Positions 54,709 to 62,268 of a stretch of DNA of 62,268 nucleotides are shown in pieces. Every line of letters starts with the position of its first letter. Position 1 is the stretch's first letter. A program made the translations under genes and the position numbers. Location: assembly GCA_026416455.1 (NCBI GenBank), contig JAOAFE010000011.1, positions 1 through 62,268 of the forward strand, written 5' to 3'. The stretch is from Syntrophales bacterium. GTDB lineage: Bacteria > Desulfobacterota > Syntrophia > Syntrophales > UBA8958. The notes under the pieces were generated by a model, which was not told the origin of the DNA, made no database searches, and saw only the letters and a list, made by a program, of their open reading frames with translations.

Positions 54709-54912
54709 TTAGTTGCTTCCGGCGTATTTCTTTCTGAATCGCTCCACCCTACCTTCGGTATCGACGATCTTCTGTTTTCCTGTCATAAAAGGATGGCAAC
54801 GCGAGCATATTTCAACCTTTATATCCTTTTTGGTAGAACGTGTATGAATCACATTCCCGCAGACACAGGTAATGGTCGTCTCCACATACTCCGGATGAAT
54901 ACCTTTTTTCAT
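54709..54912 (-). CDS. rpmE: 50S ribosomal protein L31 (zinc type)
   Basis: Protein of 67 residues opening [20 protein letters not shown]. It keeps the zinc cysteines (CVC near 16-18 and CSRC near 37-40), so it is the zinc-binding C+ form. [20 protein letters not shown] follows. Between rho and prfA, with a promoter-like sequence before it. Confidence 0.96.
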   Translation of the reverse strand: MKKGIHPEYVETTITCVCGNVIHTRSTKKDIKVEICSRCHPFMTGKQKIVDTEGRVERFRKKYAGSN

Positions 54913-54956
54913 CTAACCTTCCACTCCCTTCCGTAAATTTAATAAGCGATTGGTTT

Positions 54957-54986
54957 ATAATATCTTTTTTTGTGTTTGGCAAACAA
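54957..54986 (-). promoter_or_regulatory. Possible promoter of rpmE-prfA-prmC-murA-hisD
   Basis: On the minus strand TTGTTT (54981-54986), an 18-base spacer and TATTAT (54957-54962), in the A+T-rich 83-base gap after rho. Would give a 45-base leader. Confidence 0.4.
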
Positions 54987-54995
54987 TTTCCTTTT

Positions 54996-56243
54996 CTATT
55001 GGTTCATGGAATCTAGAAATTGCTGATTAGTCTCTGTCCGCTTAATCTTATCGATAATGAATTCCATAGCATCAATGGGGTTCATTTCCTGTAGGATACG
55101 CCTTAAAATCCAAATGCGGTTTAGATTCTGCTTTGGAATCAAGAGTTCTTCTTTCCTTGTACCGGAACGTATGAGGTCGAAAGCCGGGAAAATACGGCGG
55201 TCAGCTATACGGCGGTCCAAGTGCAATTCCATATTGCCCGTACCTTTGAACTCCTCGAAAATGACCTCGTCCATCCTACTTCCCGTATCTATCAAGGCCG
55301 TAGAAATGATGGTTAGAGATCCGCCATTTTCTATGTTTCGCGCCGCTCCGAAAAATCTCTTTGGTTTGTGCAAGGCATTGGAATCCACCCCCCCTGATAA
55401 CACCTTGCCGCTCGGTGGAACGACGGCATTGTAAGCTCTCGCTAATCTTGTTATGCTGTCCAGCAAAATTACGACGTCTCTTTTATGCTCTACTAGCCTT
55501 TTCGCCTTTTCGATTACCATCTCGGCCACCTGTACATGTCTGGTTGCCGGTTCATCAAAAGTCGAAGAAATAACCTCTCCCTTTACGCTCCGCTGCATGT
55601 CAGTAACCTCTTCTGGCCGTTCATCGATAAGGAGGACAATTAAGATCACCTCTGGATGATTCCGCTCTATGCTGTGAGCCACATCTTGAAGCAACATGGT
55701 TTTGCCCGCGCGGGGAGGAGAAACAATGAGCGCTCTCTGTCCTTTACCTATGGGCGTGAACAGGTCCATAATGCGGGTGGACAGATTTTCAGGATCCGAT
55801 TCGAGATTCAATTTTTCATTCGGATATAGCGGGGTTAGGTTATCGAAGAGAATCTTGTCCCTGGCCGCCTCTGGCGGCTCAAAGTTTACCGTATCCACTT
55901 TTAGGAGGGCGAAATACTTCTCTCCCTCCTTGGGAGGTCGTACTTCACCTGTTATCGTATCACCCGTCCGCAAATTGAATCTTCTGATCTGAGATGGAGA
56001 TACGTAAATGTCATCAGGACTGGGTAGATAGTTATAATCTCCCGCTCGAAGGAAACCGAATCCTTCCGGCAGTATCTCCAATACTCCGGATGCGGAGATG
56101 ACTTCATTCTTCTCCGCCTGGGCTTGCAGAATGGAAAAGATAAGTTCCTGTCTTCTTAATCCACTAGCGCCTTGAACGTTGAGTTCTTTGGCCAGCTCAG
56201 TTAGTTCACTGATAGGCATGCGTTTGATTTCTTCAATGTTCAT
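54996..56243 (-). CDS. rho: Transcription termination factor Rho
   Basis: Hexameric RNA helicase of 415 residues. N-terminal Rho_N helices ([20 protein letters not shown]), the cold-shock-like RNA-binding domain ([20 protein letters not shown] near 65-84), Walker [17 protein letters not shown] near 175, Walker B region [17 protein letters not shown] near 260 and the Q/R loops are intact. It ends untranslated transcripts. A 232-base upstream region holds its promoter and leader. Confidence 0.97.
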   Translation of the reverse strand: MNIEEIKRMPISELTELAKELNVQGASGLRRQELIFSILQAQAEKNEVISASGVLEILPEGFGFLRAGDYNYLPSPDDIYVSPSQIRRFNLRTGDTITGEVRPPKEGEKYFALLKVDTVNFEPPEAARDKILFDNLTPLYPNEKLNLESDPENLSTRIMDLFTPIGKGQRALIVSPPRAGKTMLLQDVAHSIERNHPEVILIVLLIDERPEEVTDMQRSVKGEVISSTFDEPATRHVQVAEMVIEKAKRLVEHKRDVVILLDSITRLARAYNAVVPPSGKVLSGGVDSNALHKPKRFFGAARNIENGGSLTIISTALIDTGSRMDEVIFEEFKGTGNMELHLDRRIADRRIFPAFDLIRSGTRKEELLIPKQNLNRIWILRRILQEMNPIDAMEFIIDKIKRTETNQQFLDSMNQ

Positions 56244-56441
56244 TCACACTTACACCCCACATTGAAATTTGGGTCAGGCTTTGAATCCACCTGAAGGGAT
56301 TTTGGGTGGTCAGGAGAATCACCTGCTCTTATGGATTACTCTTTAAACACCTTCCCTCAAGGGGGATACCTTGTCGATTTCAGGATTGACCATCCGAACG
56401 CCTGATTTTCATCATGAAGGATTTGAAACTACGATAATTCA

Positions 56442-56468
56442 TTTATACTACCGTATGAATAGTGTCAA
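56442..56468 (-). promoter_or_regulatory. Promoter and start of the rho leader
   Basis: On the minus strand perfect TTGACA (56463-56468), 15 bases, then TATAAA (56442-56447). The predicted leader of about 190 bases (to 56244) contains a CCACC/GGTGG hairpin and is long enough for autogenous control of rho, as known in other bacteria. Confidence 0.55.
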
Positions 56469-56475
56469 GAAAAAA

Positions 56476-56958
56476 TTAACACTTAAGCAAGTTGTCCCAC
56501 GGCAGCGAGGGGAAAACGGTGTTTAGCGCATGGTCATCTTCCACCACATAATGGGTAAGGTCAAGAAAGACATAAGTGGCTATTTTCTTAACCTCTTCCA
56601 ATGGAACAATCTCATCCTTGTTTCCATGATAAATCACGGTCGGTATCGATAATCGGTGGTTCCGGAAAGGAACAAATTCCTGCAAATGTAACGCGGGAGC
56701 GAGAAGTATTAATTTTTTTACCTGATCAGGGTGGCGACACGCATAGACGGCGGCCATCAGGCCACCATAGCTGGAGCCAACGATAACTAATTTAGGTGCC
56801 TTCGAAAGTCTTTTTTCTAATTTTTCCATCCGTTCCGAAAAACTACCGGTATAATCGTCAATGATCATATTTGGGCGTCGAGTACGGAAAAATTTTCCCT
56901 TCGTCCCTTGAGCCGAGCTCTCTAATCCGTGAATAAATACTTCGACCACTTTTCCCAT
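56476..56958 (-). CDS. Small alpha/beta hydrolase (YqiA/UPF0227-like esterase)
   Basis: Compact hydrolase of 160 residues. The oxyanion HG pair is in VFIHGLESSAQGTKGKFFR near 8, the nucleophile in IVGSSYGGLMAAV near 60 (GxSxGG), the acid in YHGNKDEIVPLEEV near 115 and the histidine in DDHALN near 143. It lacks a signal peptide, so acts in the cytosol. Natural substrate unknown. The shortness fits the UPF0227 group rather than full-size lipases. It lies 65 bases after the first binding-protein gene. Confidence 0.8.
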   Translation of the reverse strand: MGKVVEVFIHGLESSAQGTKGKFFRTRRPNMIIDDYTGSFSERMEKLEKRLSKAPKLVIVGSSYGGLMAAVYACRHPDQVKKLILLAPALHLQEFVPFRNHRLSIPTVIYHGNKDEIVPLEEVKKIATYVFLDLTHYVVEDDHALNTVFPSLPWDNLLKC

Positions 56959-57023
56959 CTTCCCATCTCATCATAGATAAGGAGGAGAGGATGTCTCATT
57001 TTTTTCCTCCCCCCCTTTGATCT

Positions 57024-58487
57024 TTAATTTCCCCAGGGATTTTTTCCTTTACACCTATCCAATTTGGGATCCATGGAAGGTAAGATCTTAGCGGCCGGCA
57101 CCAGCCACATGGGTCCTGCACTGGAAGTCCCCTGGAACCAATAGTAGGGTGGGATCGTCATGGACTGCTTCTGTTCTTCCGGCGGCACATATTCCGTAAC
57201 ACCCAGTGGTTGAATGGTTTTGTGATCGCAAGCTCGCATTTTTACAAGCTTTCCATTCGCATATCTGAACACGTCCCCCTCCCACACCTTGATTATCTTT
57301 TCCGGATCCGTGCTTTTCGCCCTCTCTATTACGCTAAGGAGCCAATACGTTATCTGTCCATACAGTCCGATCGCACCAGAGCCATGTTCGAATAGGCGAC
57401 TATTGTATGGGGGAGTCTTCCATTTCTTATGCCATAGCTCATTCCACGCCTTATAAAAACTGACAGAGGGAGGATAGTTGGTAAACGAATACGGCATATC
57501 GTAGACATCTATATGGATCAGCCCCTTCGTGCCTTCCACCCCTATCTCATGTAAGAAATTAGGCTCGTCCATAAATAAATTGGCGAAGGGGATGGTAATA
57601 CCCATTTGCCTGGCCTGCTTTAAAAGATTAGCCGCATCCGGTATCCAGTCTCCCGTATATACCACTTCCGCCCCGGAGGCCTTTATCTTGGTCAGGTATG
57701 GCGCAAAATCGGTCAGAAAGAGCTTGTGGTAATCTTCCCCTACAATTTGGGCTTCGGGATAGTACATCTTTAAACCCTTCTTAAAGGCCTCGGCCATATC
57801 ACGACCAAAAGAATAATCCTGGCAGAGAATATAAAATTTCTTTTCCTTTTTCCTAATCTGGCCAAAGTAATAGGCCATACCAACCCCAATCTGTTCAGTT
57901 GTGGGGGAGGGCATGAAAGAATACCGACCGAAATTGGTGGCATCCTGGAGTTCGTCCGAGAGGGCTCCTTCGTTTACCGAAATAACTTTGTACTTATTCC
58001 CTACCTCGTTGATGATCTTCATGAGATGGCTTCCCGAGGTACCCATCAGGACATGTACCTTATCTTGCAGTACTAACCGCTCGCATACTTTCTTGCAAAC
58101 ATCTGTCTTTGATTGATGGTCGGCGAATATTACTTCGATGAGCTTCTTTTTCCCATCAACCCAAATTCCTCCCCGTTTGTTGATGTCGTGGGCCGCAAAC
58201 CTAATGGGAGTGAGATGAATAGGACCGTTCAGGGCTGCCGGTCCTGAAAACACGTTCACATAACCGATCTTTATCGTATCCCCCGTGGGTGGCGTATAAT
58301 TTGCGGGATCGAAGTCCGACACATCAGCCATCTTGGAGATATCGACAAATGCCCTTGGTTTATCCCAATCCTCCCCGTATGGAACCTCCTTTACAACCTC
58401 TTTTTTCTTGGCCCCAAAAGCCAGCCCGGTGGCCAGAAAGAGGACAAGAAAAACCACCAACCATTTAAACCAACCTTTTTTTGTCAT
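57024..58487 (-). CDS. ABC-type (branched-chain amino acid-like) substrate-binding protein 1
   Basis: Periplasmic Peripla_BP_6/LivK-type receptor of 487 residues. The ATG at 58485-58487 with GGAGGG upstream begins a signal peptide (KWLVVFLVLFLATGLAFG). Mature core: DTIKIGYVNVFSGPAALNG near 60-78 and IRKKEKKFYILCQDYSFGRD near 207-226, which recurs almost unchanged in the paralogue at 60.1 kb. No permease or ATPase gene is in view. Companion genes are an acyl-CoA ligase and a CoA-transferase, so an organic acid ligand (aromatic or fatty) is more likely than an amino acid. This is inference. Confidence 0.88.
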   Translation of the reverse strand: MTKKGWFKWLVVFLVLFLATGLAFGAKKKEVVKEVPYGEDWDKPRAFVDISKMADVSDFDPANYTPPTGDTIKIGYVNVFSGPAALNGPIHLTPIRFAAHDINKRGGIWVDGKKKLIEVIFADHQSKTDVCKKVCERLVLQDKVHVLMGTSGSHLMKIINEVGNKYKVISVNEGALSDELQDATNFGRYSFMPSPTTEQIGVGMAYYFGQIRKKEKKFYILCQDYSFGRDMAEAFKKGLKMYYPEAQIVGEDYHKLFLTDFAPYLTKIKASGAEVVYTGDWIPDAANLLKQARQMGITIPFANLFMDEPNFLHEIGVEGTKGLIHIDVYDMPYSFTNYPPSVSFYKAWNELWHKKWKTPPYNSRLFEHGSGAIGLYGQITYWLLSVIERAKSTDPEKIIKVWEGDVFRYANGKLVKMRACDHKTIQPLGVTEYVPPEEQKQSMTIPPYYWFQGTSSAGPMWLVPAAKILPSMDPKLDRCKGKNPWGN

Positions 58488-58514
58488 GGTCTTCCCTCCT
58501 TCAATCAAACAAAT

Positions 58515-60074
58515 CTACCGGGTCTCTTTTTCCCTTTCCCTCAACGCCTCCTCGCGTAACACGGTTTTAAGCACTTTCTGCATTGCATTTTTGGGCAACG
58601 ACGTCCTAAATTCAACTAAAGCCGGCTTTTTGTAGCTCGCCAGACGATCTTTACAATACGAGATGATTTCATCTCCCGTTGCCATCTCTCCTTCCTTCAA
58701 CACGATCACGGCCTTGACAATTTCCCCCCAGTAATCATCGGGGACACCAATTACTGCCGCTTCCTTTATTTTGGGATGCTGAAGCAAAACCGCCTCTATT
58801 TCAGCAGGATAGATATTCTCTCCCCCTCGGATAATCATATCCTTTTTACGTCCTTTGAGATAGATATAACCGTCCTCATCCATGTACGCGAGGTCTCCCG
58901 TATGGAGCCATCCGGACACAATAGTTTCTCTCGTGGCCTCCTCGTTTTGCCAATAACCCTTCATGACTTTCGGTCCTCGGGCCACAATTTCTCCCACTTC
59001 TCCTCGTGGAAGCTCTTCTCCTTTATCATCCACAATCTTTGCCTCGCTTCCCGGTATGCACCTCCCAACACTGGAGAGTCGTAGCTTCTTCTTCTCTACA
59101 ATACCATCGTCACCTATGAGTTCATGATCCTCCGGGGGTAACACGGAAATGAGCCCCGTCGTTTCCGTCATGCCGTAGAAATTAGTAAACTGAACCGATA
59201 GGGATTGGGTTGCCCGCAATAAAAGCCCTACCGGCATAGGCGAAGCCCCATACCCGATATGCCGGAGCGATCCAGTATGCCTTCGGCAAAAATCAGGGTG
59301 ATCGAGAACGGCTTGCAACATGGTAGGGACGAGATATGTCGTCTGTATTTTTTCCTTTTCCACTACCGCTAGAAACGTACCTGGATCGAAGGCGGGGAGA
59401 AACACCATCGTATCACCCCGATACATGGGCAGAATAACACTCGAGATTCCAGCGATGTGGTACATGGGCACATTGACAAGAATGTTCCCCGGTTGGAACG
59501 TGTAAACATCGAAAAGAGGGGTAAGAAGGTTGTCATGGGTGATCATCGCCCCTTTCGGCCATCCTGTCGTACCACTTGTATAGATTATGCATGCCACATC
59601 TTCACCGGCTCGCCAGAGGGACGGAAAAAGAGTTTCACCGTAAGAGTCCAAAATCCATTCGTACTCAATCATGCCAGCTACGGTTCCCCCTAAAGAGATG
59701 CAACTTTCAATGGATGGAACAGAGGATCGGATGGAATTTATCATCTCACCATACCGGGCTCCGCAGATTACGGATTTAGGTGAGCAATTTGAGAGAATAT
59801 ACGCCGTTTCTTCTGCCCGGAGGCGGTAATTTATGGTCACAAGAACCGCTCCAACTTTTTCCACGGCGAAAACCATTTCAGGGAATTCGAGGCAATTAAC
59901 CTGAAAGATGGCCACTCGGTCGCCCGGTTTTACTCCTGAAGACACCAAAAAACGTGCTAAAGCCCCGGCTCTTCTATTTACCTCACCGTAGGTCAGCTTC
60001 CTTTCACCTTCAACGGCACAGACTTTTGTACTAAACACCTCACATGTTTTCTCTATCACCTTCGCCAGGTTCAT
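58515..60074 (-). CDS. AMP-dependent acyl-CoA synthetase
   Basis: ANL ligase of 519 residues. ATP loop YTSGTTGWPKGAMITHDNL near 165-183, NFYGMTETTGL near 300, GWLHTGDLAYMDEDGYIYLK near 387-406 and GRKKDMIIRGGENIYPAEIE near 407-426 are all intact. The C-terminal block reads LPKNAMQKVLKTVLREEAL: the catalytic lysine is kept but the usual glycine before it is glutamine. The substrate is probably a medium or long carboxylic acid and cannot be fixed from sequence. It is placed between the two binding-protein genes, 27 bases before the first and behind a terminator after the second. Confidence 0.92.
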   Translation of the reverse strand: MNLAKVIEKTCEVFSTKVCAVEGERKLTYGEVNRRAGALARFLVSSGVKPGDRVAIFQVNCLEFPEMVFAVEKVGAVLVTINYRLRAEETAYILSNCSPKSVICGARYGEMINSIRSSVPSIESCISLGGTVAGMIEYEWILDSYGETLFPSLWRAGEDVACIIYTSGTTGWPKGAMITHDNLLTPLFDVYTFQPGNILVNVPMYHIAGISSVILPMYRGDTMVFLPAFDPGTFLAVVEKEKIQTTYLVPTMLQAVLDHPDFCRRHTGSLRHIGYGASPMPVGLLLRATQSLSVQFTNFYGMTETTGLISVLPPEDHELIGDDGIVEKKKLRLSSVGRCIPGSEAKIVDDKGEELPRGEVGEIVARGPKVMKGYWQNEEATRETIVSGWLHTGDLAYMDEDGYIYLKGRKKDMIIRGGENIYPAEIEAVLLQHPKIKEAAVIGVPDDYWGEIVKAVIVLKEGEMATGDEIISYCKDRLASYKKPALVEFRTSLPKNAMQKVLKTVLREEALREREKETR

Positions 60075-60085
60075 AAGCCAACCCT

Positions 60086-60128
60086 AAAAACCAGAGGCCC
60101 TGGAGTGTCTCAATCTCTCCAGGGCCTC
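60086..60128 (-). terminator. Terminator between binding protein 2 and the acyl-CoA ligase
   Basis: A perfect 12-bp stem (60094-60105 with 60117-60128) and 11-base loop, followed on the minus strand by TGGTTTTTAGGG. It is 12 bases past the stop of the binding-protein gene and its T-run merges with the ribosome site of the ligase, so the ligase depends on read-through or another promoter. Confidence 0.85.
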
Positions 60129-60140
60129 CGTTCCTCTCAC

Positions 60141-61637
60141 TCAATCACCCCAAGCATTCTTTCCTTTGCATCGATCTAATTTCTCGTCCATCCAGGGGAG
60201 TACCTTTTCTGCCGGTACGTTCCATGAGGGACCTGGACCGCTCGCATTTTTGTACCAATAGAAAGGTGGCATATTAAACGATACCTTCTGCTCCTCCGGG
60301 GGGACAAATTCGGCAATACGGAATCCCTGAATGGCCTTGTGGTCACAAGCCCTCATTTTGTAGAGACGGCCGTTCACCATCTGATATACATCATTTTCCC
60401 AAATCTTTATTATCTTCTCCGGGTCCGTCGATTTCGCCCTTTCCAGGACACTAAGCAACCAGTAGGTACCACCTATCCACTGGCCGAGTGTACCAAAGGG
60501 ATGCTCATAAAGTGGTTTATTGTAAGGTGCCGATTTGAACTTTTTCCATTGATCGTTCCAAGCTCGATAGTACCTAATCATTGCCTCGCTGTTGAACGCC
60601 GCGCCGGCATGGTCAAAGTGCTTAACATTCACCAGGCCTTTGGTGCCTTCTATACCCACTTCGGTCAAGAAATCTGGGTTGTCCATAAAAAGGTTGGCAA
60701 AGGGAATGGTTACCCCCATCTGCCTCGACTGTTTTAAAAGATTGGTGGCGTCGGGCATCCAGTCACCCGTCCAAACAACTTCGGCTCCTGAGGCTTTTAT
60801 TTTCGTTATGTACGGTGCAAAGTCCGTTATGAACAGCTTGTGATAATCTTCTCCTACGATTTCCGCCTCCGGATAGTATTCTTTGAGCCCCATCTTGAAG
60901 CCCGTCGCCATATCCCGACCGAAGGAATAATCCTGGCAGAGGATGTAGAATTTCTTTTCCTTTTTCCTAATTTGCCCATAATAGTAGGCCATAGCGCGAC
61001 CGACAGAAAAAGTAGAGGCTTCTGCCATGAAGGCATAACGGCCGAAATTCTCCGCATTCTGGAGTTCGTCCGAAAGGGCACCAACGTTGAGCACTATCAC
61101 CTTGTATTTATTCCCCACATCGTTGGCCACCTTCATCAAATTGCTACCCGAGGTACCGATGATAAAGTTTACCTTTTCTTCTAAGGCCATACGTTCGGCA
61201 ATCTTTTTGGCCTGATCTTGCTTAGACATGGTGTCAGCTTTGTAAATAGCGATTTTCTTTTTCTTCCCGTCAACCCAAATGCCACCCCTTTGGTTGTAAT
61301 CGTAAACGGGGAAACTTACACATGCCCAACCCAGTTCGCCGTTGGCGGCAGCAGGTCCCGAATGGGGCCAGAAAACGGCTATTTTTATGACATCACCTTC
61401 CGGATTCTTCCAATTGGCTGGATCCCAACCGTCCATATTCGCCATTTTAAAAGCATCGAACTTAGCGTTCGGCTTGGCCCAGTTTTCAAAAGGTTCTGAA
61501 TATTTGGGAAGTTTGGTCTCCTTTTTCGCCACACCTTTCTTTTCTTCTTGCTTTGCCGACAAAGCCGGGAATGCAAGAATGAACAGGGCAAAGATAACCA
61601 TCATGCCCCACAGAAAAAAGATTTTTCCCTTCTTCAT
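60141..61637 (-). CDS. ABC-type (branched-chain amino acid-like) substrate-binding protein 2
   Basis: Paralogue of the gene at 57 kb, 498 residues, with signal peptide (IFFLWGMMVIFALFILAFPA) and a lysine-rich mature start. Core: VIKIAVFWPHSGPAAANGEL near 70-90, the shared IRKKEKKFYILCQDYSFGRD near 217-236 and VWTGDWMPDATNLLKQSRQM near 285. The ligand loops differ from the first copy (for example around residues 75-90), suggesting divided specificity after duplication. It follows the CoA-transferase gene by 11 bases, so acid capture and activation are probably co-expressed. Confidence 0.88.
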   Translation of the reverse strand: MKKGKIFFLWGMMVIFALFILAFPALSAKQEEKKGVAKKETKLPKYSEPFENWAKPNAKFDAFKMANMDGWDPANWKNPEGDVIKIAVFWPHSGPAAANGELGWACVSFPVYDYNQRGGIWVDGKKKKIAIYKADTMSKQDQAKKIAERMALEEKVNFIIGTSGSNLMKVANDVGNKYKVIVLNVGALSDELQNAENFGRYAFMAEASTFSVGRAMAYYYGQIRKKEKKFYILCQDYSFGRDMATGFKMGLKEYYPEAEIVGEDYHKLFITDFAPYITKIKASGAEVVWTGDWMPDATNLLKQSRQMGVTIPFANLFMDNPDFLTEVGIEGTKGLVNVKHFDHAGAAFNSEAMIRYYRAWNDQWKKFKSAPYNKPLYEHPFGTLGQWIGGTYWLLSVLERAKSTDPEKIIKIWENDVYQMVNGRLYKMRACDHKAIQGFRIAEFVPPEEQKVSFNMPPFYWYKNASGPGPSWNVPAEKVLPWMDEKLDRCKGKNAWGD

Positions 61638-61648
61638 GTCTCCTCCTT

Positions 61649-62268
61649 TTACTTTTTTGTTCTTTTCATCAAGTTAGCTATGGTGAGTTCCATGGCGAGT
61701 TCTCGTCCTGCGGACATGGCTGGGGCGAAGCGGCGGATGAAGTCTATTTCTTCATCCGAGGGAGGGGGGGTTACGGATAAGTTTTCCGCCACCTTCAAAT
61801 CCCACGGCACATCCTTACGCACCTCCTCCACCGTCACCCCAGGATGTATCTGCGCCAAATACATCTCCTTCGTCACCGGATCAAACCGAAATACCCCCTT
61901 CGTACTCAACAACATCGTAGGACCCGACCCCGGCGGAAATAAACCACTCCGATCCCGACTATCCCCACCATCCAAATAACCCGGCGACGTCACATAATCC
62001 AACCTCTCCACAAACTCCCCACCCAACATCGTCAACACCGTCCGCTTCGCATAAGAAATAAAATCACACGCCCCACCAGAACCCGTCAACCTCATCGTCG
62101 GCCGATAATAATCCCCTATCACCGTCGTATTCAAATTCCCATACCTGTCCACCTGCCCCACCCCCAAAAAACACACATCCACAAAACCACGATACGTCAT
62201 CGTAAACGTCGAAAATAAATCCGTCGCATAAGACCAACCACGAACCGCATGCGCATCCGCTATATGAT
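61649..62268 (-). CDS. CoA-transferase family I subunit (glutaconate CoA-transferase B-like), 5' partial
   Basis: The frame is open to the window edge; translation upstream of the internal ATG at 62200 gives IADAHAVRGWSYATDLFSTF, so the true start lies outside. About 205 residues are visible: RGFVDVCFLGVGQVDRYGNL, GSGGACDFISYAKRTVLTML and FDPVTKEMYLAQIHPGVTVE are typical of the beta-like subunit of family I transferases (glutaconate, or IpdB-like). The catalytic glutamate would lie upstream. Codon use is extraordinary: the first 160 visible codons end in G or T 153 times, whereas from 61786 onward 36 of the last 45 end in A or C. The protein itself reads normally across the switch. Confidence 0.85.
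   Translation of the reverse strand, partial: HIADAHAVRGWSYATDLFSTFTMTYRGFVDVCFLGVGQVDRYGNLNTTVIGDYYRPTMRLTGSGGACDFISYAKRTVLTMLGGEFVERLDYVTSPGYLDGGDSRDRSGLFPPGSGPTMLLSTKGVFRFDPVTKEMYLAQIHPGVTVEEVRKDVPWDLKVAENLSVTPPPSDEEIDFIRRFAPAMSAGRELAMELTIANLMKRTKK

Noticed and set aside
57790-61000. Near-identical DNA in the two binding-protein genes as a mobile repeat
   Set aside because: Similarity follows the coding frame of two paralogues and fades outside conserved residues, so it is gene duplication and not an inserted element.

Overview
The window (about 62 kb, moderate G+C, dense coding) reads as chromosomal DNA of a Gram-negative strict anaerobe, most likely a member of the Desulfobacterota (former Deltaproteobacteria), perhaps a syntrophic or acid-oxidising type. 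This is inferred from gene content: an Etf pair next to a membrane Fe-S Etf:quinone-type oxidoreductase, AMP-forming acetyl-CoA synthetase, a four-subunit pyruvate-type ferredoxin oxidoreductase, a Kdo transferase (LPS outer membrane), a deltaproteobacterial-type outer membrane porin, a DUF39 sulfur-transfer protein for homocysteine, orphan acid-binding periplasmic proteins beside CoA ligases, and a type IV pilus cluster. No insertion sequence, prophage, CRISPR array or rRNA was seen.

Layout. 1-5.2 kb: end of a GT39-like membrane glycosyltransferase, a DUF2147 secreted protein, then a ligase-like protein, mtnA and a HAD phosphatase. 5.2-11.3 kb (minus): acs, etfB, etfA and the membrane Fe-S oxidoreductase. 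11.3-13.6 kb: the only long gene-free stretch, holding a consensus sigma-54 promoter that faces the porin gene. 13.6-20.1 kb (plus): fmdB-like, hflX, a TPR glycosyltransferase, then the porGDAB operon. 20.1-27.9 kb: waaA, rpe, a NYN nuclease, holA, a LOG-family protein, rpsU, a lipoate-ligase-like gene, gcvH, an Xaa-Pro peptidase and a TPR protein. 28.1-37.9 kb: minor pilin operon with pilY1, converging on pilMNOPQ. 37.9-50.2 kb (minus): ftsB-like, DUF39, M16 protease, pnp, rpsO, truB, nrnA, rbfA, DUF503, infB, nusA, rimP and tRNA-Gly(CCC). 50.2-56.5 kb (minus): hisD, murA, prmC, prfA, rpmE, rho. 56.5-62.3 kb (minus): an esterase, two paralogous solute-binding proteins around an acyl-CoA ligase, and a CoA-transferase subunit cut by the window edge.

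How the genes fit together. Organic acids could be captured by the two periplasmic binding proteins and activated by the CoA ligase or the CoA-transferase. Electrons from acyl-CoA oxidation would go through EtfAB to the membrane Fe-S protein and the quinone pool, while Acs and Por interconvert acetate, acetyl-CoA and pyruvate. This pathway is inference from families and adjacency.

The most unusual signals are: (1) an abrupt switch in synonymous codon use inside the CoA-transferase gene, from 153 of 160 codons ending in G or T to 36 of 45 ending in A or C; (2) two genes (hflX and the lipoate-ligase-like gene) whose conserved N-terminus starts upstream of any ATG, GTG or TTG and which lie in frame behind the TGA of the preceding gene; (3) a ligase-like protein lacking both lysine-bearing catalytic motifs; (4) a sigma-54 promoter before a porin whose codon use is mosaic; and (5) terminator-like attenuators in the rpsU and rimP-nusA leaders.
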